Positions 38,958-48,868 of a stretch of DNA of 64,000 bases are shown piece by piece. The translations under genes and the position numbers were made by a program. The notes below the pieces were generated by a model. The model saw only the letters and a list, made by a program, of their open reading frames with translations. It was not told the origin of the DNA and searched no databases. Numbering within the stretch: the stretch's first letter is position 1; each line of letters starts with the position of its first letter. Source of the stretch: an uncultured bacterium (GTDB lineage: Bacteria; Planctomycetota; UBA1135; GCA-002686595); contig CALLKX010000013.1 in assembly GCA_938083085.1 (NCBI GenBank), forward strand, positions 1-64,000. Reading direction: 5' to 3'.

Positions 38958-39359
38958 ATGACCAAGCGCAGGAAAAATCTAGGGGGAGAGAGTGCCGAGG
39001 GGCTCACGCACAACCCGTTTGCGTCGCTTCAGCGTGGATCCCGAGAGTCGCTCGTTCCGCAGGATGGAGGGGCCTCGTCCGGCTCTCCTGCGCCGGTCGA
39101 GGGCGCGCGGCAGGGCCCTGCCGCCCACTGGCTGGTCCGGAAGGAGCGCAAGGGCCGGGGCGGAAAGGTCGTGACCATCGTCTCGTCGCTCGACGGGGAC
39201 GAGAGGGGGGATCTGGGCGCTCTCGCCAGGTCACTGGGTCAGGGGCTGGGAACCGGTGCGAGGGCGAAGGATGGGGCCATCGTGGTTCAGGGGGAGCTCT
39301 CGGAGCGCGTTGCTGAATTCCTTAGGGCCACCGGGGCGAGGGTGACCGTTGGGTCCTGA
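38958..39359 (+). CDS. SUI1/YciH-type translation initiation factor eIF1 homologue
   Basis: LVRKERKGRGGKVVTIVSSLDGDERGDLGALARSLGQGLGTGARAKDGAIVVQGELSERVAEFLRATGARV. Confidence 0.9.
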   Translation: MTKRRKNLGGESAEGLTHNPFASLQRGSRESLVPQDGGASSGSPAPVEGARQGPAAHWLVRKERKGRGGKVVTIVSSLDGDERGDLGALARSLGQGLGTGARAKDGAIVVQGELSERVAEFLRATGARVTVGS

Positions 39360-40248
39360 ACCCGAAGGAGCCTCCGCACCGTCGGGGCAGGGGCCGCGCC
39401 ATGCGAGCTTCCCCGGCTCGGAGGGCCCGGGAGCCAGTGACCGCGAGGCGTGGATCCGAGCCTACATCGAGTCCCGAGACCTTCGTCAAAAGCTCGAGCT
39501 GCCGCCGGGGTCCCTCGTCGCCCGGCAACCGACGCCAAGCCCCTTGAGACTCGCCGGGCCGGGCAGAGATCCCGTGCTCCGGGTGAGCCCTCGCGCGGAC
39601 CGGATCCCCCGGCCGGGGGCGCTTCGGGAAGCCTCGGCGGTGGCGCGGCTACTGCATGTCTTCACCCACCACGAGGTGCAGGCTGCCGAGCTCTGCGGGT
39701 GGGCCATTCTCGCCTTCCCCGAGACCGCCGCGGCCTTCCGCAGCGAACTCTTCGCCGTCATGCTGGACGAGGTGCGCCATGCGGCCTCCTACGCCGCCCG
39801 GCTGGAGGAACTGGGTGCTCCCTACGGGACCCACGCGGTTCGGGATTGGTTCTGGGAGCGGACCCTCGGCTGCCAGCGACCGATGCAGTACGTGGCGCTC
39901 ATGGGGCTTGGTTTCGAGGGGGGCAATCTTGAGCACGCACATCGCTTCGAGGCCCTGCTGCGAGGGGCGGGCGATGAGCGGAGCGCTGCGCTGGTCGCGC
40001 GAGTCGGGAGGGAAGAGGTCGCCCACGTGCACTTCGCGGCTCGCTGGTTCTCGGCGTGGTCAGGATCCGCCCCTGGGGTTGGGCCCGACTTTGACCGCTG
40101 GGTCGCGGAGCTCCCTCCGCCGCTCACCCCCGCCGTGTTGCGGGGCGACCCGCTGGACCGGGATCGTCGCGGTCGCGCGGGGTTGTCGGAGGCCTTCCTG
40201 GACCGGCTCGAGGCGACCGGTGACACCCGCTCGTCCTCGCCCCGGTGA
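39349..40248 (+). CDS. DUF455 ferritin-like protein
   Basis: LHVFTHHEVQAAELCGWAILAFPET...FAVMLDEVRHAASYAARLEELG...GLGFEGGNLEHAHRFEALL...VGREEVAHVHFAARWF; TTG start overlapping upstream stop. Confidence 0.85.
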   Translation: MGPEPEGASAPSGQGPRHASFPGSEGPGASDREAWIRAYIESRDLRQKLELPPGSLVARQPTPSPLRLAGPGRDPVLRVSPRADRIPRPGALREASAVARLLHVFTHHEVQAAELCGWAILAFPETAAAFRSELFAVMLDEVRHAASYAARLEELGAPYGTHAVRDWFWERTLGCQRPMQYVALMGLGFEGGNLEHAHRFEALLRGAGDERSAALVARVGREEVAHVHFAARWFSAWSGSAPGVGPDFDRWVAELPPPLTPAVLRGDPLDRDRRGRAGLSEAFLDRLEATGDTRSSSPR

Positions 40249-41168
40249 CCACCGCCTGGCTCTTCAACCTCGACGCCGAGCGAGAGCTCGCGGCGTACAG
40301 GACCGGGGCCCCGCCGCGGGGCCCTGGCGCCCCCGCACGGCGGCGGATGCAGGAGGCCGTGGAGCGGCTCCGCCGGCCGGTCGACGAGGGAGGGCTGCTC
40401 GGCCCGGAGGACGTCGTCCTCGGCGATGATCCTGGTGGGCGCGGCGGGCTTCCCGAGGGCTCGAGGGCGCGCGCTTGGTGCCCCACGCCCCAGGCCCGAG
40501 AGGCGTTCGCTGGCCGCGGGCTGGAGCTTGCGGGGCCACCCGTTGAGGTCCTGATTGCCGCGAATGCCCGCGAGACCTTCGCCAGGCTGGACCCCCTGCC
40601 AGGGGCCATGGTGGCCTCTTCACTCACGGAGCTCCGGGAGGCCGTGGAGCGGCCCGGGCTACCACGGAGCGGGCTCGGGAGCAGCGACCGTGCAGCCTGG
40701 GTGCTCCGGAGCTCTCTTTGCTGCGCCGGGGGCAGCCGAATGATCGCCGAGGCGTGGGGAGGGCACGTGCTGCGCTGGGGCGCGGCTGCCCTGCTGGAGG
40801 GGCCTGTGGAGATCCAGCCCTTCGTCGACGTCCTCGACGAGTACTCGCTTCACGGTCGGATCGATGAGCAGGGCGGCGTCCTCTGCGGGGCACCGCTCCG
40901 GTGGAAGTCGGGGTCCAGCGGCGACGGGCCGGGGGAGGTGCCGGCGCTCACGGAACAAGGCCTCGGGAGGCTGATCGAGTGTGGCGCCGAGGTCGGAAGC
41001 AGCCTGGCGGACCTCGGCTACTTCGGCCCCTTCGGAGTCGACGCCTTCCGGTGGTCGGGGCCCGATGGGGCTCAGACCCTCCAGGTGGCGACGGACATCA
41101 ACGCGAGACTGACTCTTCAGTTCTCGAGGGGGGCGCCGGGGCTCTTGGGCGGAGCCTTCAGCTCATAG
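40245..41168 (+). CDS. ATP-grasp-like protein
   Basis: AAWVLRSSLCCAGGSR, EIQPFVDVLDEYSLHG, LGYFGPFGVDAFRW...TDINARLTLQ resemble ATP-grasp; GTGA overlap with DUF455 gene. Confidence 0.6.
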   Translation: MTTAWLFNLDAERELAAYRTGAPPRGPGAPARRRMQEAVERLRRPVDEGGLLGPEDVVLGDDPGGRGGLPEGSRARAWCPTPQAREAFAGRGLELAGPPVEVLIAANARETFARLDPLPGAMVASSLTELREAVERPGLPRSGLGSSDRAAWVLRSSLCCAGGSRMIAEAWGGHVLRWGAAALLEGPVEIQPFVDVLDEYSLHGRIDEQGGVLCGAPLRWKSGSSGDGPGEVPALTEQGLGRLIECGAEVGSSLADLGYFGPFGVDAFRWSGPDGAQTLQVATDINARLTLQFSRGAPGLLGGAFSS

Positions 41169-41318
41169 GGGCGGAGCCTTCAGCTCCAAAGGACGGAGCC
41201 TTCAGCTCATACGGAAGGAGCCTTCAGCTCATAGGGAAGGAGCCTTCAGCTCACAGGGAGAGAGCCTTCAGCTCATTGGGGGAGAGCCTGCAGCTGGCCC
41301 AAGAAGCCTTCAGCCCAT
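41151..41318. repeat. Tandem array of 22-bp units ggagccttcagctcatagggaa, about 8 copies
   Basis: Units at 41151, 41173, 41195, 41217, 41239, 41261, 41283 and a degenerate copy at about 41303; spans the 3' ends of both convergent genes. Confidence 0.95.
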
Positions 41319-42608
41319 GAGGAACATCTCGCCGAGGGCGGAGACCATCCAAGCGGGGTCCTTCACGCCGCAGAGCTCCCTCGCGCTGTGCATGGAGAGC
41401 TGGGCGCAACCCACGTCGACGGTTCGCATCCCGTGCTTCGCGGCGGTGAGCGGTCCGATGGTGGAGCCGCAGGCCATGTTGGTCTTCATGACCCACTTCT
41501 GGAAGGGCACCCCGGCGCGCTCGCAAGCCATCTGGAAGAGGGCTTCGGTCTCGGCCTCCGTGGCGTAGCGCTGGTTGGCGTTGACCTTGATCACGGGACC
41601 ACCGTTCAGGTGGATGTGGTGGTCCGGCTCGTGACGGTCCACGTAGTTGGGGTGCACGGCGTGGGCCATGTCAGCCGACACGCAGATCGAGTCCTGGATG
41701 TTTCGCAGGTAGCTGTCACGGTCGCCCCCTCGGGCGAGGATGAGCCGCTCGGTGACGTCCCCGAGCAGCGGGCCATCGGCGCCGCCGCGGCTCGCGCTGC
41801 CCACCTCCTCATGGTCGAACAGGGTGACGGCCAGGGGGTGAGAGGGCCCCTTGTCTGCGGCCTCGATGAGCGCTGTGAGCGCGCAATAGGAGCTGCAGAG
41901 GTTGTCCAGCCGCGGCGCCGCGAGCATGTCCTTCTCGGTGCCGAGGAGACCCGAGGGGGTCAGGTCGTGGACCATCGCGTCGTAGCTCTTGATCGCTCCG
42001 GGTGCGATGCCCATCTCCTGTGCGAGGAACTCTGCGAAGGCGCCCTCCTTGCTGTCTCCAACGGCCATGACCGGCGCCATGTGCTGCTGCTTATCCAGCT
42101 TGAGGCCCTTCTCGCCGATGGTGCGATCCAGGTGGATGGCGAGCTGAGGGACCCGAAGGATCGGCCGATCCACCCTGAAGTGACGCTCTACAAGGTGCGG
42201 GCCGTCGGACACGAAGGCGCGGCCGCTGATCCCCAGGTCTCGGTCCAGCCAGGAGTTGAGCAGCACCCCTCCGTAGACCTCGACGCCGAGTTGGCGGAAC
42301 CCCGCCGCCCCGGTGTCTGGACGAGGCTTGATCCGCAGGTTGGGGCTGTCGGTGTGGGCTCCAGCGATCCGGAACCCCGTGGTCGTGTCGATGCCTGCCG
42401 GGTAGTACCACGCGAAGAGCGAGCCGCCCCTGCGAACGAACCCGCGCTCTGGAACCTCGCTCCAGGCGTCGAGTTCATTGATCTCGGTGAAGCCGCCCGC
42501 GACGAGGCGTTCGGCCGAGGTGTCGCAGGCGTGATACGGCGACGGGGAGGCGTCGATGTAGGACGCCATGTCGAGCGCAACGCGCTCGGGGAATTCGATG
42601 ATCGACAT
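41310..42608 (-). CDS. M18 family aminopeptidase
   Basis: YHACDTSAERLVAGGFTEI, GAHTDSPNLRIKPRPD, LFDHEEVGSASRGGADGP, MACGSTIGPLTAAKHGMRTVDVG. Confidence 0.93.
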   Translation of the reverse strand: MSIIEFPERVALDMASYIDASPSPYHACDTSAERLVAGGFTEINELDAWSEVPERGFVRRGGSLFAWYYPAGIDTTTGFRIAGAHTDSPNLRIKPRPDTGAAGFRQLGVEVYGGVLLNSWLDRDLGISGRAFVSDGPHLVERHFRVDRPILRVPQLAIHLDRTIGEKGLKLDKQQHMAPVMAVGDSKEGAFAEFLAQEMGIAPGAIKSYDAMVHDLTPSGLLGTEKDMLAAPRLDNLCSSYCALTALIEAADKGPSHPLAVTLFDHEEVGSASRGGADGPLLGDVTERLILARGGDRDSYLRNIQDSICVSADMAHAVHPNYVDRHEPDHHIHLNGGPVIKVNANQRYATEAETEALFQMACERAGVPFQKWVMKTNMACGSTIGPLTAAKHGMRTVDVGCAQLSMHSARELCGVKDPAWMVSALGEMFLMG

Positions 42609-42634
42609 GGGAGTGGTCTGGGAGGCCGGCAGGT

Positions 42635-43408
42635 CTAGGTGTGCTGGACGCGCGTCACGCCGAGGAGGCGTTCGATGGACTTCATGCGCTTACCGAGGAA
42701 CGGGACGTGCTGGATCCGCGCGACTACTTGTCCCTCTCGCTTGATGGCGAGGGTGCCCCCGCCGAAGGTCAGGATCAGCTCGAGCACGTCCGGGACCTCG
42801 CGGCTCACGGTGCTCCCCTGGCGTGGGATGCTCTGGTCTCGGCCCCAGGGCTGGACGTAGTGAACGAACTCGTTGGGCTCAAGGCGCCAGTAGTTCAGCC
42901 GCGGCTGCAGCATGCCGAGCAGGAAGAAGAACAGGAGCGAGCAGCCGACGACGAGGTAGGCAGCGGTGCTGTAGCTCACCTGAAGTCCTGCGAGCCAGTG
43001 CCCCGCGTCGCCGAGGATCGCCCAGCCCTTCAGGCGGCCGACGTAGAGTCCAGCGCAAGCGAGCAGCACGAGGAGCAGGACGATGGCGAACTTCTTCTGG
43101 TCGAGGTCCGTGACGATCACCATCAGGTTGAAGGTCAAGGCTCCGGTGGCCCACCAGCCCAGGGTGACCGATTGCTGTGCACCGTCACCAAAGGACTGGG
43201 CGACGCCGCAGACCAAGAAGGCGAGCAGCGTGGGCCAGAAGTAGATGATCATCGGGAACGAGGCGATGGGAACCGCGTCCTTGTCCCTGTCCGAGTTGAA
43301 GGGGTAGTAGACCTCCCAGACGGACTCCTTCTCGATCTTGGCGGGTGCGGTACCGCCGTGGCTGGGGGCCTCGGACGGCTCCGGGGTGGGGGGCGTGGCT
43401 TCGGTCAT
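42635..43408 (-). CDS. Hypothetical membrane protein
   Basis: Several TM segments, cytoplasmic tail; start placed at MTEATPPTPEPSE. Confidence 0.75.
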   Translation of the reverse strand: MTEATPPTPEPSEAPSHGGTAPAKIEKESVWEVYYPFNSDRDKDAVPIASFPMIIYFWPTLLAFLVCGVAQSFGDGAQQSVTLGWWATGALTFNLMVIVTDLDQKKFAIVLLLVLLACAGLYVGRLKGWAILGDAGHWLAGLQVSYSTAAYLVVGCSLLFFFLLGMLQPRLNYWRLEPNEFVHYVQPWGRDQSIPRQGSTVSREVPDVLELILTFGGGTLAIKREGQVVARIQHVPFLGKRMKSIERLLGVTRVQHT

Positions 43409-43576
43409 GGCGGTGTCGCGCAGGGGGCGGGGTGGGCGGGAGATGCCCAGTGGAGACGATGGTACCAACGCCTTACTGGCGAACGATGAACCCTATTTCA
43501 CCCGAGCCGTGATCTTCGCGACGCGGCGAGGCGGGGCCTCGCTGGGCTCGCTCGCAGGCGAGGCTCGGCTGCTCGG

Positions 43577-46500
43577 ATGCCACCCGACGAGCTGGCCCCA
43601 CGGGCCCATTCCAGGGGGGCCACCCCTGCGTCAGCCTCGAGGGCTGTCAGGGAGGCCCCAGCGGGATCGCGGGGGACCGGTCGGGGCCACGTGCTGGTGG
43701 CAGTAGACTGGCGCGTCCTCCGCCAGCCCGTGACTCCTACTCCCCAGCAAGAACCTGACCGGCCCAGCGCAGCCCGGCCCCTGCCGTCGGCCGGGGACGA
43801 TTCGGCTGGGGACGATTCGGGCGGCCGAGCCGCCCGCGAGTCCGTGCTCGCCCTTGAGGCCTTGCGGTTGGAGGAGGCGACGCTCAGGGCGGACTGGGGC
43901 GCGCTGAGCCATGGGCGGCGCGCAGCTGCGCTCGCGGAGCTGGAGGGGCGGCTCTTCCTGCTGGAGGAGAGCTCGAACGGCTCCCCAAGCGGGGGGGACC
44001 CGGCCCGGCATGCACGGTCCGTCGCCGCCGGGTGGCTCGGGCGCCTGAAGCGCAGCGGGCGGGCCCACGCCTCCGGGCGACTGGATGACGCCTTGAGGGT
44101 GAATCGTTCCAGCTGGTTGGCCGCACGCCGAGCCGAATCGGCGCTCGGCCCCATGGAGGTCTTCGTGGCGCTCATGCGGGTCGAAGAGCTCGTCCTTGCC
44201 GGTGCGGACGTGGCGGTCCTCCCTGATGGCGGCGGGGCCGGGCGGCAAGAGCCCCTGAAGGGGCCCCAGAAAAAGCCCCAGAAGAAGCCCCAGGGGGAGC
44301 CCCTGGGGGAGCCCCTCGAGGGAGCGGGCCAGGGCGCCGAGCCGACAGGCATGGGTGCGGACGGCAGCGAGGACCCGGCGGCCGGCGACGCTGGCACCGC
44401 GCGCGCTGAGTTGAGGCGTGCGCTTGGCGCTCATCGGGTCAGTGGAGGGGTGAGCCCTGCCCTGCGCACGGCCATGGCCGGGCGGATGGTCGATCATGCG
44501 GACGACGCCATTCTGCTCACCGGAGAGGCGAGCGCCGCCGTCTGCGCTTGGGTGCTGAGCGAGGCGGAGGGCGCGCTGCTCTGGCACCTGGCTGAGATCG
44601 AAACGGAGCCTGGCCGGGACCGCGCGCGGCTCACCCGTCGCCTCCGCCGGGTCGAGCGGGAGCTTGTGGAGCAGCGCCTGCAGAGGAAGCTGGAGGTGCG
44701 CTTCGGCGAGAAGCGCGTGGCGCTCTGGGAGCGGGCGGTGGTGGCCTCGATCCTCGGTGTGCTGGGCCTCCTTTGCCTGGAGCTCACCAGGGCTGTGGGT
44801 TTGGTCGAGGTGGGCCTCCCTGACGCGGCCGTGACGGTGATCGACACCCTCATCTGCGGGTTCCTGCTCGTGGACTTCTCCGTCAAGCTCGCCTTCGTGA
44901 GCCGGCGCCGGCTATGGCTGCGCCGCCACCTGTGGACCGACCTCCTACCGGCGATCCCCTTCGGCCTGATCAGCAGCTTGAATGGCCTCGTGGGTGAGGC
45001 GGGCCAGGCCAGCCGCTTGCTGCGGCTGCTGCGCCTGGCGAGGCTCGGTGCCTACCTCCGTGCCTTGCGCCCCGTCATCTGGCTCGTACGGGGCTTGGGG
45101 TTCCTCCTGCGCGGGCTGGACCGCGTCGTCCGTCGGCATGCCGCGGCGCTCGAGATGGAGGTCATCCTGTTTCCAACGCCTGCGGAGCAGCGAGAGGCAT
45201 GGCGCCGGGATGTTGAGCTGCGTCGAGGGCTGTCGTCTCTGCGTCGCTTGGTGGACGCGCGGTTCTTCGAGGTCCACGAGGGCGCGGCGTCTGACGAGCG
45301 GGCCTCCCTTGAGGAGGCGCGCGCCGAGGTCCTTGAGGCCGCCTTGCGGCGGACCGCGGAGGGGCGCTCTGAGGACCACGGTCGTCGCCGTCGTCGGCTG
45401 CCTGTGGCGGAAGACCTGCTCCGGCAGTTGTCCGAGGTCAGCGGGGAGGAGCTGGTGGAACAGCTAGGGGCGACCACGGTGGACCGGCTTGCGCGGGCGG
45501 CCCGGCTCGTGGCCCTCTCGCCCCTCAGGTGGCTCCCCGGTCTGGGCTCCTGGGCGGCCCCCGACGCGGTCGGGTCCAGCGCCGCTGAGCACGTCTCTCG
45601 TTGTGTCCATGTCATCGCCGGGGCCCTCCATCAAGCCCTGGGGCGGATCCTCTGGTGGGCTGATCTCCACGGCACCCTGACCCCGGGCGAGGTTGTCGGG
45701 CGAATCGGAGCGGCGCTGGTAGCGCGGACCTCGCGGCCGGCGGTTCGCCTCCTCCTGTTCGGGATCCCCTTTCTCGGCGTGCAGCTCGCGTTCGTGGCGC
45801 TGGACCCCGAGGGGGACGCCGAGCTCAAGAGCTTCGCGGTGATCCGGCTGATCAGCGGGGTGGTCGGGACGGCGTTCTACGTACTCGGCGGCATCTGCCT
45901 CGTGCTCCTCGCCATCGGGTCCTGGCTCCAGCGCATGGCACGGGACACCACGACGTTCCACGAGAAGGTCGCGCGGGCGCAATTCCTCTACCTCATGGAC
46001 AGCCTCAAGGCGCGGCGCCATCAGGAGGATGCGACGTTCCTCAGGGACCGTGTCTTCTGGCCAGAGCGCGCCCTTCGCGGGGAGGGCGGCGCGCAGGCGG
46101 CGTCCGACGGCGAGCGGTTTCACGCCGGGCTCCAGGAGTTTCTCCGGAGCGGAGAGCCGCTGCGATCCGACGGGCTGGGCTTTGATCCCGTGGCGCGGAC
46201 CTTGCTCCTCTATCGGGATCAGCTGGATGGGGCCCTGCTCGTTCACACCGACACGCGGGCCACGAGCCAGCTTCTCGGGAACCTGGCCGTACGCCGGTTT
46301 ACGACCTCCTCCGGCCGCGTGGCGCCCTCGCGCTTGCGGTGGATGCAGCGCCTCGATTTGGAGCGGCGGCGCACGCTCATTCGAGGCCCCTATCTCTGGT
46401 TCCATGCGATCACCCGCTCCCTGGAGACGCGCGCTGCGCGCCTGATCGTCGAGTACAACGCGAACGCCATTCCGGTTCGGGACTGGGAGCGGGCGAGCGA

Positions 46501-47953
46501 GGCGGAGCGCGCGCTTCATCTCCGTTGGCTCGACGGGGCGGCTTTGGCGGACGAGCTTGCCGCCCCAGAGAGCGGGGCTCCTGAGGCGACGCCGGCGGAG
46601 GGGCGGCGGGGCATGCGGGAGGAGCGAGCCAGCGAACTGACCACCGCCTTCACCGTGCTGCACTTCCTGGATCAACACGCCGGCCGGGACCTTGAGATCG
46701 AGACACGGTTTGGCGCGGCGGTGGCAGAGAAAATGCGGCGAGACCGCCGAGCCCTTGTCCGGTCGGTCTTTGGGACCTACCCGCTCCACATGCTGCCTCT
46801 AGAGTCCCGGGTGCTGAACCTGCGCAGCCTCTACGAGGACTGGCTCCAGGGTGGCCGGGTGGTCGTGCTCCCCCTGCGGGTCGGCCTGGTGATGTCGCGA
46901 ATGGCCGCAAGTGGGTTCGGGAGGCTCGTCAAGGCCGTCCGGGTCATCCGCCGGCCCGGGGTCGCGTTGGAGTCCGGCCCGGACCACGAGGCCGGCTTCG
47001 ACGTCGCTGCTCGAAAGGTCTTTCGGATGCGCGGACCCGCCGCCCTCGCGGCGATGGAGCTGCGAGCGATCCTTGATCCCGAGTACCACGGCGTGGGGCT
47101 GCCCGGTGTCCGCACGGGCGCGCAGGTTGAGCCGGGCGAATGTACGGGGTCCAGGGCCCCTTCGCGGGCGCTCTCACCTACAGCCCTCTCGGATGCCCGC
47201 TTCCTTGACGCCGCCCCGGCGTCGCTGCGGCTGCTGGGGGCCCTGCGGCGGCGAGCCGCGAGGGACGTCACGCGGGTCGAGCGGGCGCTTCAGGGTGGCC
47301 TCCAGGCGCGCTTGGCGGGCCTGCTCGAAGCGGACCCGGCGGGGGACCCCGAGGCCCTGCGGAGCCTCTATCTCCTGATCCTGGCGGACGCGGATGGGGT
47401 GCGCTCGGCGCTCTTTGGGGGCGAGGTCCTCGTCGACTCCGTGGTGGATGCGCTGCTCCACGGGGCCCGGCGGGCCTCGTCGCGCCCGAGACTTCGACTC
47501 CGGCTGGCGTTCCACCGCTGGTGGAGGCTCGGGGGGGAGGAGCAGGCGATGCACGCGGCGCTGGGCAGCGGCGCGCTGGATCGCGGCGCGGAGCGTGCAG
47601 GGGAGGGGCCTGAGGTCGCCGCGGCTCCCGACGAGGCCTGGCTCCGCCGCCAGGAGCGAAGGCGGCTCCGTCGGTCCGCCTGGCGGGTGGTAGCGGCGGA
47701 CGTCGACGGCGCTCAGGCTTGCCTTCGGAGCGCCTTGGCGGGTCCCGGAGACCCAGGGCGCGAGGCGGCCGAGGTGCAGCTCGCGGGCGCGCTGCGACAC
47801 CCCTCGCGGATCACGGAGCAGCTTGTGGCCCTGCGCGCCACGCAATCACTGACCCTGCTCGATCTCCGGAACTACCTGCAGCAGGTCTGGACGCTCGGCG
47901 GCTACGGGGCGGACGGCGACCGTGAGCCAGCGCCCCTGCCCGGCAGCGATTAG
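43577..47953 (+). CDS. Very large membrane protein with voltage-sensor/ion-channel-like domain
   Basis: 1458-aa ORF; S4-like helix ASRLLRLLRLARLGAYLRALRPVI preceded by three hydrophobic segments; start uncertain. Confidence 0.75.
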   Translation: MPPDELAPRAHSRGATPASASRAVREAPAGSRGTGRGHVLVAVDWRVLRQPVTPTPQQEPDRPSAARPLPSAGDDSAGDDSGGRAARESVLALEALRLEEATLRADWGALSHGRRAAALAELEGRLFLLEESSNGSPSGGDPARHARSVAAGWLGRLKRSGRAHASGRLDDALRVNRSSWLAARRAESALGPMEVFVALMRVEELVLAGADVAVLPDGGGAGRQEPLKGPQKKPQKKPQGEPLGEPLEGAGQGAEPTGMGADGSEDPAAGDAGTARAELRRALGAHRVSGGVSPALRTAMAGRMVDHADDAILLTGEASAAVCAWVLSEAEGALLWHLAEIETEPGRDRARLTRRLRRVERELVEQRLQRKLEVRFGEKRVALWERAVVASILGVLGLLCLELTRAVGLVEVGLPDAAVTVIDTLICGFLLVDFSVKLAFVSRRRLWLRRHLWTDLLPAIPFGLISSLNGLVGEAGQASRLLRLLRLARLGAYLRALRPVIWLVRGLGFLLRGLDRVVRRHAAALEMEVILFPTPAEQREAWRRDVELRRGLSSLRRLVDARFFEVHEGAASDERASLEEARAEVLEAALRRTAEGRSEDHGRRRRRLPVAEDLLRQLSEVSGEELVEQLGATTVDRLARAARLVALSPLRWLPGLGSWAAPDAVGSSAAEHVSRCVHVIAGALHQALGRILWWADLHGTLTPGEVVGRIGAALVARTSRPAVRLLLFGIPFLGVQLAFVALDPEGDAELKSFAVIRLISGVVGTAFYVLGGICLVLLAIGSWLQRMARDTTTFHEKVARAQFLYLMDSLKARRHQEDATFLRDRVFWPERALRGEGGAQAASDGERFHAGLQEFLRSGEPLRSDGLGFDPVARTLLLYRDQLDGALLVHTDTRATSQLLGNLAVRRFTTSSGRVAPSRLRWMQRLDLERRRTLIRGPYLWFHAITRSLETRAARLIVEYNANAIPVRDWERASEAERALHLRWLDGAALADELAAPESGAPEATPAEGRRGMREERASELTTAFTVLHFLDQHAGRDLEIETRFGAAVAEKMRRDRRALVRSVFGTYPLHMLPLESRVLNLRSLYEDWLQGGRVVVLPLRVGLVMSRMAASGFGRLVKAVRVIRRPGVALESGPDHEAGFDVAARKVFRMRGPAALAAMELRAILDPEYHGVGLPGVRTGAQVEPGECTGSRAPSRALSPTALSDARFLDAAPASLRLLGALRRRAARDVTRVERALQGGLQARLAGLLEADPAGDPEALRSLYLLILADADGVRSALFGGEVLVDSVVDALLHGARRASSRPRLRLRLAFHRWWRLGGEEQAMHAALGSGALDRGAERAGEGPEVAAAPDEAWLRRQERRRLRRSAWRVVAADVDGAQACLRSALAGPGDPGREAAEVQLAGALRHPSRITEQLVALRATQSLTLLDLRNYLQQVWTLGGYGADGDREPAPLPGSD

Positions 47954-48810
47954 CGTCCGCCGAGCAGGCCCTTGCCCAGGTCGAGGAGCTCACCCGCTTG
48001 CTCGCCCAGTTCCCCCTGGAGTGCCTCGGTGGCCTGGTCCAGGATCTGGTCCATGCCTCCCTGGAGTCCCTTCTCCACAAGGTCGATGACCTCATCGGGG
48101 ACCTGGCCCCGAAGCCCGTCCAGGGCGCTGATCTCCAGGTCCTCCAGGAGGCGTGCGCCCAGGTCGGCCACGGTGAAGCCATCCTCACCCGACGCGTCCG
48201 TCCAGTCCCGCTGGAGCGCCGGGAGTTCGACGGTCTCGTCCACCGGTTTCACTCCCGGAATCCCATCCACCTTGAGGCGCGCGCGGATGCCGGAGATGTT
48301 GACGCGACCGACGCGGATGCGGGGCCCGGGGCCGCCGGCGGATTCCGATGAGCCGGGCTCCGACGCTTGCTCATCGCTGCCGGTTTGACCTGACCGCGCT
48401 GCGAGGCTGCGGATCTGCTCGATCACGGGCGCCAGGTTGCTCCGAAGGCCGTCCTGGAGAATGGTCAGCTCCACGTCCTGGATCTCGAGGACGCCGAGGT
48501 CCTTGACCGGGCCGACCAATGAGCGGGTCCCGACGCCGACCTCGAAGCGACCGAAGGTGAGGAGGGGCGCCTCGAAGCCTTCGGGGCTCTGAACCTCATA
48601 ATCGGAGAAGCCGAGCGTGGTCGTGCTCAGTCCGGGTGAGGCGTTGATGGAGCCGAGGGTGGCGGGCACGCCGAAGGCAAAGGCCGACCCCCTCTCGATG
48701 GCCGACTTCGCGGCGGGGGGGACGCTGAAGATCCCAGCGACGAAGAGTGCGAGCACGCCGAGACCGACGATGACCAGGGGCTTGAGGAGGAGCTTGAAGG
48801 GGGACTTCAT
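47950..48810 (-). CDS. AsmA-like membrane-anchored protein
   Basis: N-terminal TM; ERGSAFAFGVPATLGSINASPGLSTTTLGFSDYEVQSPEGF. Confidence 0.6.
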   Translation of the reverse strand: MKSPFKLLLKPLVIVGLGVLALFVAGIFSVPPAAKSAIERGSAFAFGVPATLGSINASPGLSTTTLGFSDYEVQSPEGFEAPLLTFGRFEVGVGTRSLVGPVKDLGVLEIQDVELTILQDGLRSNLAPVIEQIRSLAARSGQTGSDEQASEPGSSESAGGPGPRIRVGRVNISGIRARLKVDGIPGVKPVDETVELPALQRDWTDASGEDGFTVADLGARLLEDLEISALDGLRGQVPDEVIDLVEKGLQGGMDQILDQATEALQGELGEQAGELLDLGKGLLGGR

Positions 48811-48868
48811 GGGGTGCGGTGGAGTCGAGGGAGTGTGTGGCAGGAACGGTCGGGGCGGGAGCGGGCGG

